The position numbers were made by a program, and so were the translations under genes. This document shows, piece after piece, positions 35,059 to 44,202 of a DNA stretch of 44,202 nt (the stretch's first letter is position 1; each line of letters opens with the position of its first letter). The notes under the pieces are model-generated. The model was not told where the DNA came from and did not search any database. It saw only the letters and a list, made by a program, of their open reading frames with translations. This DNA comes from an uncultured Caryophanales bacterium (lineage in GTDB: Bacteria > Bacillota_I > Bacilli_A > RFN20 > CAG-826): contig CAMYVX010000009.1 in assembly GCA_947302535.1 (NCBI GenBank), forward strand, positions 1-44,202. The letters run 5' to 3'.

Positions 35059-35087
35059 ATGATAAAAAAACTTGGACAAAAATCCAA
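35059..35087 (-). promoter_or_regulatory. Possible promoter of the ATPase operon, embedded in the tadA terminator
   Basis: On the minus strand TTGGAT (35082-35087) lies in the 5' arm of the terminator stem and TATCAT (35059-35064) follows the T-run, with a 17-base spacer. The predicted start leaves only about five bases before the ATG at 35046. Confidence 0.45.
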
Positions 35088-35090
35088 GTT
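35064..35090 (-). terminator. Terminator after tadA
   Basis: On the minus strand AACTTGGA/TCCAAGTT (8-bp stem, 6-base loop) followed by seven or more T, 17 bases after the tadA stop. Confidence 0.85.
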
Positions 35091-35106
35091 TTATTTTCTC
35101 TTTTAC

Positions 35107-35562
35107 TTATCTTTTACTTTTAAAGTAATTGGTAATTTTACTAGAACATTCTTCTAATAGGATACCACCTTCAATAGAAGGATGGTGATTAATGTTTTTT
35201 GCTTGGCTAACATCAATAGATGAACCGAAGCCTCCGCCTTTTAGATCAAACGCTCCAAAGTAGACGTTTCTTAGCCTTGCTTGAATGATAGCGCCAGCAC
35301 ACATGATACATGGTTCTAGTGTGATATAGATATCGCAACCTTCAAGTCTCCAGTTGTTCAGTTTTTTACATGCTTTTCTTATTGCACTTATTTCCGCATG
35401 TTTTGTTGGATCTTGAGCATGCTCTTTTTCATTATGCGCCCTAGCAATAACTCTGTTATCTTTTACAATAATACACCCAATAGGCACTTCATCAATAGCG
35501 AGAGCTTTGTCTGCTTCTTTTAACGCTAGACGCATGTATTTTTCTTTATTGTTAAATTTCAT
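35107..35562 (-). CDS. tadA: tRNA-specific adenosine deaminase
   Basis: A 151-residue TadA, which converts wobble A34 of tRNA-Arg(ACG) to inosine. Zinc ligands and catalytic residues are H55 and E57 (KHAEISA) and C85/C88 (EPCIMC). The C-terminal GGGFGSS and NHHPSIEGG segments are typical of TadA. The ATG at 35562 (MKFNNKEKYMRLAL) is chosen; an open frame continues ten codons further upstream, but that part lies within the SRP RNA and would begin at a non-family sequence. GGTGG nine bases before the ATG, at the 3' end of the SRP RNA sequence, could serve as ribosome site. serS, SRP RNA and tadA are also near neighbours in Bacillus. Confidence 0.92.
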   Translation of the reverse strand: MKFNNKEKYMRLALKEADKALAIDEVPIGCIIVKDNRVIARAHNEKEHAQDPTKHAEISAIRKACKKLNNWRLEGCDIYITLEPCIMCAGAIIQARLRNVYFGAFDLKGGGFGSSIDVSQAKNINHHPSIEGGILLEECSSKITNYFKSKR

Positions 35563-35571
35563 AAAACAAAA

Positions 35572-35650
35572 CCACCGCACACATATAAACATCTTAAGGC
35601 TGCTACATCCCTGTCCTGACCTGGTTCAAAGATATACATCGCGATGGCGG
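35572..35650 (-). ncRNA. ffs: Signal recognition particle RNA, small bacterial type
   Basis: On the minus strand the conserved domain IV core is clear: CCAGGTCAGGAC on the 5' side and GTAGCAGCC on the 3' side of the symmetric and asymmetric loops, closed by a GGGA (GNRA) tetraloop between ACA and TGT. Flanking sequences pair into the long hairpin: CCGCC at 35646-35650 with GGTGG at 35572-35576, and ATGTATATCTT with AAGATGTTTATAT. TTTTGTTTT follows and would end transcription directly before the tadA ATG. The RNA binds Ffh for co-translational membrane targeting. End positions are estimated to within a few bases. Confidence 0.9.
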
Positions 35651-35654
35651 TATT

Positions 35655-35660
35655 ATTGTA
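35655..35660 (-). promoter_or_regulatory. Extended -10 element of the SRP RNA promoter
   Basis: TGGTACAAT on the minus strand fits an extended -10 (TGnTATAAT-like) with transcription starting at about 35648-35650, at the base of the RNA hairpin. No convincing -35 is present, which extended -10 promoters can lack. Confidence 0.55.
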
Positions 35661-35710
35661 CCATAAGTTGATAAAAATAATATTATTTTTAACTAAGAAA
35701 GAAACAAAAA

Positions 35711-35734
35711 AGAAAAAATAGAGCAAAGCTCTAT
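35711..35734 (-). terminator. Terminator after serS
   Basis: On the minus strand ATAGAGC/GCTCTAT with a TTT loop (35718-35734) followed by TTTTTTC, eight bases after the serS stop. Confidence 0.88.
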
Positions 35735-35741
35735 CTTCTCT

Positions 35742-37022
35742 TTATTCAATTGGCTTTAAGACCTTAATACCACCCATGAATGGTTGAAGCACTTCCGGAA
35801 CAAGGACGCTTCCGTCTTCTTGTTGGAATTGTTCTAATATCGCTGGGAAGATACGGGAGGTAGCAAGTCCAGAAGCATTTAAGGTGTGACAATATTTAGT
35901 TTTGCCAGTTTCCTTATCTCTATAACGGACCATACCACGACGCGCTTGATAATCTCTACCATTAGAAGCAGAAGAGACTTCTTTATAAATTCCAATGGAA
36001 GGAATGTAAACTTCAATATCGTAGGTTCTAGCCATCGCGTGAGAAATATCACCAGCGGCTAATTTAGAAACTTGATAATGTAAGCCAAGTTTAGCCACTA
36101 AGGATTCAGCCTTGCCGACTAATTCTTCGAAAGCGGCATCACTACCATCAGCTTTAGTGTATTGTACCATTTCAACTTTGTTGAATTGATAACCACGAAT
36201 CATTCCTCTTTCTTCGGTACGATAGCTGCCAGCTTCACGACGATAGCATGGAGTATAAGCGAAATATTTTCTTGGTAAATCTTCTTCAGCAAGAATTTCG
36301 TTACGGTGTAAGTTCACTAATGCAGTTTCTGCGGTAGGAAGAATGAATCTTTGTGGTTCTAATCCACTGAGCCAAAAAACGTCATCTCTAAATTTAGGGA
36401 ATTGACCCGCAACAAATCCAGATTCTTCATTTAATAAGTGAGGTGGTAGGATAAATTCATATCCGTCTTTTAAATGTTCGGAAATGAAGAAATTAACTAA
36501 GGCCCATTCTAAACGCGCACCGAGGTTTGTATAGACCCAGCAACCTCTACCAGAGATTTTCGCACCACGATCATAATCAACTAAACCAAGAGATTTAGCA
36601 AGTTCAACATGGTCTTTCATTTTGAAGGAGAATTCTGGTTTCTTGCCAACGGTCTTAATGACCTTGTTATTCTCTTTACCACCACCTAATAAATCTTCAT
36701 CAGGAAGGTTTGGAAGAGCTGCTAAGAAATTAAAAATCTTGTCTTCAATTTCTTTTAATTCTTCTTCGTTTTTGGCGTTATTTGCAGCTATTTCTTTAAC
36801 TTTTGCAAAGATTTTACTAACATCTTCGCCTGCTTTTTTAGCAGCAGGAACAGAAGCAGAAAGACGATTCATTTCAGCTTTATTGCCTTCAACTGATTGA
36901 ATTAATTCTCTTTTTCTATTGTCCCAACTTAAGAGTTCATCAAAGTCAGTATCCCATAGCTTTCTTTTAAGTAACTCTTTAATTTTTTCAGGGTTTTCAC
37001 GAATGAGATTGATATCTAACAT
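35742..37022 (-). CDS. serS: Seryl-tRNA synthetase
   Basis: A 426-residue class II synthetase of standard length. Residues about 30-105 form the tRNA-binding coiled coil. Motif 2 lies around YTPCYRREAGS, and motif 3 reads LNASGLATSRIFPAILE near 381-397, where LNGSGLAVGRTLVAILE is usual. AAGGAG lies seven bases before the ATG. No T-box leader is possible: only 21 bases separate it from the glycosyltransferase gene, so it appears to be the last gene of the yaaA-recF-gyrBA transcript, or to use an internal promoter. Confidence 0.95.
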   Translation of the reverse strand: MLDINLIRENPEKIKELLKRKLWDTDFDELLSWDNRKRELIQSVEGNKAEMNRLSASVPAAKKAGEDVSKIFAKVKEIAANNAKNEEELKEIEDKIFNFLAALPNLPDEDLLGGGKENNKVIKTVGKKPEFSFKMKDHVELAKSLGLVDYDRGAKISGRGCWVYTNLGARLEWALVNFFISEHLKDGYEFILPPHLLNEESGFVAGQFPKFRDDVFWLSGLEPQRFILPTAETALVNLHRNEILAEEDLPRKYFAYTPCYRREAGSYRTEERGMIRGYQFNKVEMVQYTKADGSDAAFEELVGKAESLVAKLGLHYQVSKLAAGDISHAMARTYDIEVYIPSIGIYKEVSSASNGRDYQARRGMVRYRDKETGKTKYCHTLNASGLATSRIFPAILEQFQQEDGSVLVPEVLQPFMGGIKVLKPIE

Positions 37023-37043
37023 AAAGTTATCTCCTTAACGATT

Positions 37044-38054
37044 TTATTTTCTCATCATTTTTTTGTAACAATTATTTAAAGTTTTGCCATAATTCTCTAG
37101 CGAACAATTCTCGATTATATGATATGCTTCTTTAATTGTAGGTTGTTGACTTGAAGTCAAATAATCTTGAATCAAAGAAACTATTGTTTCAGAGAATTCC
37201 GCTAGATAAGCGGTCTTACCATCTTCTAATAAACCTGGATAGACACTGCTTTTACGAAGAATCAATTGTTTATTAGACGCCATTGCTTCTTCCATAGTAA
37301 TAATGCCAGCGGGTTTATATCCTGGGAATATCACCAACTCTGTGTTTTTAATTGCACTAAGATGGATATCTTCAGGCATTTCATTAACACATTTAAGATT
37401 CTTTGGAAGTGAATTGACTAGTTTTAAATCGCGCCCTTTCAATTCGTCTTTATTACCTTGTGTTCCTACATAGTAGAAAGAATAGTTAGGCAAACGTTTT
37501 GCGGCGGCGATTAATGAGCTTAGTCCTTCCACTCCTTTGGTGTATTCTCCGAAGGCTAAGATGAATGGTTGTTTGATATCTTCTTGGAAATAACGATGGA
37601 ATAAAGCACTGTGTTTTTCCTCATCTTTATACGAAGCAATATCAATACCACTTAAACAAACCTGGGTTTTAGTAGTAACTCCATTATCCTTAAGAAAACG
37701 AGCATTGTATTCAGTTGGAACAAGGATAAGATCAACTTTATTTAAAACTCTAAAGGCTTGTTCTTTTAATGTTACAACACGATGACCATTCTTAATCTTA
37801 TATTTTAAGAAGGAGGTGTCTTTATATCCTTCTGCATAAAACGCAGAAACAATGACAGGAACACCTTTATCTTTTGCAATGTCGATTTCTTTTTCATAAT
37901 CCAAAGAGATAAAATGCGCTACATCATAATAGTCATAAACATCATAGGTGTAGACAATTCTCTCAAGAGCGAGGGCACTCTGAATGTTTTTAAGCATACG
38001 AGTGCCTTCATTACTTGTATTATGATTTTTCGAATAACAGAGAAGTACTTTCAT
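37044..38054 (-). CDS. GT4-family glycosyltransferase
   Basis: A 336-residue GT-B glycosyltransferase. The C-terminal domain has FGEYTKGVEG near 175-184 (nucleotide-sugar side), and KPAGIITMEE at 247-256 in place of the ExxGxxxxE signature. In this motif the first Glu is Lys (K247) while the second (E255) is kept. No signal peptide or membrane segment is seen; similar enzymes act at the inner membrane face on glycolipids. It sits between gyrA (two-base gap) and serS, which gives no functional clue. Donor and acceptor are unknown. Confidence 0.75.
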   Translation of the reverse strand: MKVLLCYSKNHNTSNEGTRMLKNIQSALALERIVYTYDVYDYYDVAHFISLDYEKEIDIAKDKGVPVIVSAFYAEGYKDTSFLKYKIKNGHRVVTLKEQAFRVLNKVDLILVPTEYNARFLKDNGVTTKTQVCLSGIDIASYKDEEKHSALFHRYFQEDIKQPFILAFGEYTKGVEGLSSLIAAAKRLPNYSFYYVGTQGNKDELKGRDLKLVNSLPKNLKCVNEMPEDIHLSAIKNTELVIFPGYKPAGIITMEEAMASNKQLILRKSSVYPGLLEDGKTAYLAEFSETIVSLIQDYLTSSQQPTIKEAYHIIENCSLENYGKTLNNCYKKMMRK

Positions 38055-38056
38055 AA

Positions 38057-40696
38057 TTATTCTTCAACATTACCTTCTTCGGTAATTTCTTCTGCTACTT
38101 CTTCCTCTTCGCCTTCGACTTCTTCTTCATGAGGAACGACAGCGATAGAAGTAACTTTTTGACGTCCTTCAAGGTTCATAATCTTCACACCTTGAGTGTT
38201 ACGTCCGATTAATCTAATTTGATTTAATGGGGTTCTAATAACGATACCGGCATTAGTAATAACCATTAAGTCTTCGTCACCATTAACCGCTCTAACAACG
38301 ACTAATTTTCCAACTTTTTCCGTGGATTTTAGCGTAGAAACGCCTTTTGCACCACGTTTTGTAAGACGATAAACTTGGTTACCATTTTCATCAACAGCAG
38401 GTGTCATCTTGCCATAACCCTTATCAGTTAAAACAAGGATGATGTTACCTTCAAGTGAGGTAGTAACACCGACGACTTTTTCATCATCTGGCAATTCAAT
38501 ACCTTTAACGCCAGACGCACTTCTACCCATTGGTCTAGTTTCGCTTGAATGGAAGTTAACCATCTTACCGTTAGAGCCAGCAATACCAATGATGGTGTCT
38601 TGAGTGACGTTACCATTTTCATCAACTTCTTCAACAATTTCCTTAACATCAAGGAGCATATCGTCTTCTCTTAAACCGATAGCGATCTTACCGTTTTGAC
38701 GGATGGATTCGTATTCTTTAATGGCGGTCTTTTTGATTAAACCTTTTTCAGAGAAGAACATTAAATAGTGGCCATCTAAGTATTCATCGCAAGCGATGAT
38801 GGCTTTGACGGATTCGCCTTTTTCAATGTTAATTAAATTAATGACAGGGATACCTTTACCAGTTCTTTGATATTCTGGGATTTGATATCCACGGATACGA
38901 TAGACTTTTCCTAAAGAGGTAAAGAAGAGTAAATCGGTATGTGTTTTGGTGTAGACCATAAGGTCAACAACATCGTTTTCATTTAGTGAAGTACCTTTAA
39001 CTCCACGACCTCCACGGTTTTGGGTTCTGAATGTATCGGCGGTTAATCTCTTAACATAGCCACCTTTTGATAAAGTGATAACGATTTGTTCTTGTGGGAT
39101 CAAATCTTCATCGTCAATTGTGGCGGCGCTATTGGAGATTTCGGTTCTTCTATCATCACCAAATTTCTCTTTGATTTCGTTTAATTCGTCAAGAACAACG
39201 GCAACTTGGTTCTCTCTATCGGAGAGAATGCGTTTATATTCAGCGATGTTCTTTTCGAGTTGTAATCTTTCGGCTTCAAGTTTTTCGGTTTCAATTCCAG
39301 TTAAACGACGTAATTGCATACCTAAGATAGCTTGAACTTGGATTTCGGTAAAACCAAATTTCTCGATTAAAGTAGAGGTGGCTTTTTCTGGAGTTGGGCT
39401 GTCTTTGATAATATCGACGATTTCATCAATGTTGTCATGACATTTAATTAAGCCAACGACGATGTGGTCACGAGCTAAATCTTTTTCGAGTAAGTAATTG
39501 GTTCTTCTAGCAATAACTTCAACTTGGAAGTTTAAATAGCTATTTAAAATCTCTTTTAAGGAGCAAATTTTAGGAGCTCCATCAACTAAGCAGAGGTTAA
39601 TAATACCGTAGCTGCTTTGAAGTTGAGTCATCTTGAATAATTGATTCAATAAGACTTCAGGAATGGTGTCGCGTCTAACTTCGATAACAATACGAACACC
39701 ATCTTTATTGGATTCATCACGGATGTCAGTAATACCTTCAACGAGTTTATCACGAACTAAGTTCGCCATATTTTCAATCATTAAGGATTTATTAACACCA
39801 TAAGGAATTTCTTCGACAACAATTCTCTTAAGACCGTGTTCACCACGTTCTTCAATACGGCATTTAGAACGGATGGCGATGCTACCTGTACCGGTTTCAT
39901 AAGCATCTCTAATACCACTTCTTCCTAAAATAACCGCACCAGTTGGGAAGTCTGGGCCTTTAACGAATTGCATTAATTCTTCAGTAGTGATCTCTGGATT
40001 CTTGGCTAAAGCCACAACACCATCGATAACTTCTCTTAAGTTATGAGGTGGCATATTGGTGGCCATACCAACAGCGATACCAGAAGAACCATTAACCAAT
40101 AAGTTAGGGAATCTAGAAGGTAAGACTACTGGTTCTTGATCTTGTCCGTCATAGTTATCCATGAAGTCAACTGTGTTACAGTTGATATCACGAACCATTT
40201 CAAGAGCAAGTTTAGACATACGAGCTTCGGTATAACGATAGGCGGCTGGTTCATCGCCATCGAGAGGATTACCAAAGTTACCATGACCTTCCACTAATGT
40301 ATATCTAATAGAGAGTGGTTGTCCTAAACGAACGAGCGCTAAATAGATAGCGGAGTCACCATGAGGGTGATATTTACCCATGACGTCACCAACAATACGC
40401 GCACACTTTTTAAATGGCTTATCTGGTGTATTACCAGTTTCACTCATTGAGTAAACGATACGTCTATGGACTGGTTTTAAACCGTCTCTAACATCAGGGA
40501 TAGCACGAGCGACGATAACACTCATCGCGTAGTCAAGGAAGGAGCTCTTCACTAAATCAACAGTAGAAACATCTTCAAGACCAGAGACAATACCAGCCTC
40601 TAATTCTTCTGTTTTCTCGTTAGATTCGGCTTCTTTTTCTTCTTTTTCGTTGTTTTCTGCTTCACCAACGATTTTGTTTTCTTCATCTAAAAACAT
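38057..40696 (-). CDS. gyrA: DNA gyrase subunit A
   Basis: An 879-residue GyrA: catalytic Tyr155 (RYTEA), and the GyrA box QNRGGRG in the C-terminal wrapping domain, which separates it from ParC. An acidic/Lys-rich extension of about 35 residues precedes the conserved start and a Glu-rich tail ends the protein. In the quinolone region the Ser equivalent to E. coli S83 is kept (S115), but the acidic residue equivalent to D87 is Leu (L119, codon at 40340-40342). AAAGGAG precedes the ATG. Follows gyrB by 16 bases. Confidence 0.97.
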   Translation of the reverse strand: MFLDEENKIVGEAENNEKEEKEAESNEKTEELEAGIVSGLEDVSTVDLVKSSFLDYAMSVIVARAIPDVRDGLKPVHRRIVYSMSETGNTPDKPFKKCARIVGDVMGKYHPHGDSAIYLALVRLGQPLSIRYTLVEGHGNFGNPLDGDEPAAYRYTEARMSKLALEMVRDINCNTVDFMDNYDGQDQEPVVLPSRFPNLLVNGSSGIAVGMATNMPPHNLREVIDGVVALAKNPEITTEELMQFVKGPDFPTGAVILGRSGIRDAYETGTGSIAIRSKCRIEERGEHGLKRIVVEEIPYGVNKSLMIENMANLVRDKLVEGITDIRDESNKDGVRIVIEVRRDTIPEVLLNQLFKMTQLQSSYGIINLCLVDGAPKICSLKEILNSYLNFQVEVIARRTNYLLEKDLARDHIVVGLIKCHDNIDEIVDIIKDSPTPEKATSTLIEKFGFTEIQVQAILGMQLRRLTGIETEKLEAERLQLEKNIAEYKRILSDRENQVAVVLDELNEIKEKFGDDRRTEISNSAATIDDEDLIPQEQIVITLSKGGYVKRLTADTFRTQNRGGRGVKGTSLNENDVVDLMVYTKTHTDLLFFTSLGKVYRIRGYQIPEYQRTGKGIPVINLINIEKGESVKAIIACDEYLDGHYLMFFSEKGLIKKTAIKEYESIRQNGKIAIGLREDDMLLDVKEIVEEVDENGNVTQDTIIGIAGSNGKMVNFHSSETRPMGRSASGVKGIELPDDEKVVGVTTSLEGNIILVLTDKGYGKMTPAVDENGNQVYRLTKRGAKGVSTLKSTEKVGKLVVVRAVNGDEDLMVITNAGIVIRTPLNQIRLIGRNTQGVKIMNLEGRQKVTSIAVVPHEEEVEGEEEEVAEEITEEGNVEE

Positions 40697-40712
40697 AAAC
40701 TAGGCTCCTTTC

Positions 40713-43841
<3,129 letters not shown>

Positions 43842-43852
<11 letters not shown>

Positions 43853-44072
43853 CTCTTACAACAATGTAAGTATGACCTTCGACTTCAATCTTGTCATCAG
43901 GATAAAGCTTTCTTCCTCTTCTATTTTCCATTTCGCCATTGACCTTTACAGGACACTCGCTTAGATAGGCCTTGGCCATGCCACCAGTAGCAATAATACC
44001 AGTGATTTTAAGAAGAACATTTAAGGTCATGTGGTCCTCATCTTTACGAAGAAAAACTTTTTCAAACTTCAC
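43842..44072 (-). CDS. yaaA: S4-domain RNA-binding protein YaaA (RlbA)
   Basis: A 76-residue S4 RNA-binding protein typical of the gap between dnaN and recF in Firmicutes. The S4 core is visible: LLKITGIIATGGMAKAYLSE, then VKVNGEMENRRGRKL. The start is GTG at 44072, supported by AAGGAG seven bases upstream. An ATG two bases earlier is out of frame and stops at once. Thought to act in ribosome assembly or RNA binding; the target is not known from the sequence. Confidence 0.92.
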
Positions 44073-44102
44073 ATTAAAACTCCTTGGAATAATTTTAACA
44101 AA

Positions 44103-44134
44103 AACAAAATAAAAAGGGAATAAATTATTCCCTT
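44103..44134 (-). terminator. Terminator upstream of yaaA (probably ends dnaN transcription)
   Basis: AAGGGAAT/ATTCCCTT (44114-44121 with 44127-44134, 5-base loop) is followed on the minus strand by TTTTTATTTTG. So yaaA-recF-gyrBA should have its own promoter downstream; TTAAAAT about 20 bases before the GTG may be its -10. 44135-44202 shows no recognisable gene; a stop in a minus frame at 44193-44195 could be the last codon of dnaN, but too little is visible. Confidence 0.75.
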
Positions 44135-44202
44135 ATTTTGTGCATTATGTGAATTCTCAGAGTAAATTCCGGTTTTAGCCAAAAACAGGATTTTAGTCTG
44201 AT

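Noticed and set aside
35047-35079. TTG start eleven codons upstream of the ATPase ATG
   Set aside because: It falls inside the tadA terminator loop and lacks a ribosome site.
35563-35592. A longer tadA beginning ten codons upstream
   Set aside because: These codons lie in the SRP RNA and its T-run, do not resemble TadA, and an ATG with family-like N-terminus follows at 35562.
37023-37043. T-box leader for serS
   Set aside because: The gap to the preceding gene is only 21 bases.
44138-44160. DnaA boxes near the right edge
   Set aside because: TTATGTGAA and similar words differ too much from TTATCCACA.
44135-44202. End of dnaN
   Set aside because: A minus-frame stop at 44193-44195 preceded by two codons could be the end of dnaN, but too few residues are visible to support it.

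Overview
The window is AT-rich bacterial DNA using the standard genetic code: TGA is a real stop (for example at the end of ssnA) and Trp is TGG. The right end carries the classic origin-proximal order yaaA-recF-gyrB-gyrA, all on the minus strand, so oriC/dnaA/dnaN should lie just beyond the right edge. Gene content, the short SRP RNA, the serS/SRP-RNA/tadA neighbourhood, and a surface nuclease with Ig-like repeats and a short C-terminal membrane anchor all suggest a fermentative low-GC Firmicute/Bacilli-type gut anaerobe (Erysipelotrichia or RF39-like). This placement is inference; no 16S gene is present.

Layout. (1) 1-459: the 5' part of a radical SAM (SPASM-type) gene cut by the window edge. 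(2) 599-16724: a compact 14-gene minus-strand operon for anaerobic purine/uric-acid breakdown. In transcription order it reads mocA/ygfJ-like, FAD, 2Fe-2S and Mo subunits of one molybdenum hydroxylase, hyuA, ssnA, a dihydroorotate-dehydrogenase-like ferredoxin flavoprotein, Mo, 2Fe-2S and FAD subunits of a second hydroxylase, a threonine-synthase-like PLP enzyme, a second PLP lyase, ygeY and ygeW. (3) 16883-18480: a divergent HTH membrane regulator and carbamate kinase, which would harvest ATP from the carbamoyl phosphate released by YgeW. (4) 18508-23330: a minus-strand gdhA-DUF1015-serC-serA operon. (5) 23531-23989: guanine deaminase, feeding xanthine into the purine pathway. (6) 24130-28744: plus-strand tldD-pmbA and a secreted, membrane-anchored endonuclease I. 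(7) 28791-35046: a minus-strand unit with a degenerate P-type ATPase, psuG, tetR, an iron alcohol dehydrogenase and an M50-like membrane protein. (8) 35107-44072: tadA, SRP RNA, serS, a glycosyltransferase, gyrA, gyrB, recF and yaaA.

Working together, the surface nuclease, guanine deaminase, two molybdenum hydroxylases, purine ring-opening enzymes, carbamate kinase and pseudouridine-5'-phosphate glycosidase look like a nucleic-acid-feeding lifestyle. The purine operon has the recognisable E. coli yge/ssn logic but an unusual parts list: no full-length YgfK, no classical YgeX, two complete heterotrimeric hydroxylases arranged as mirror images, and no transporter. Its first gene appears to be transcribed leaderless from a promoter overlapped by an 18-bp palindrome. 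No stretch longer than 300 bases lacks a gene. No tRNA, rRNA, CRISPR array or insertion sequence was seen.
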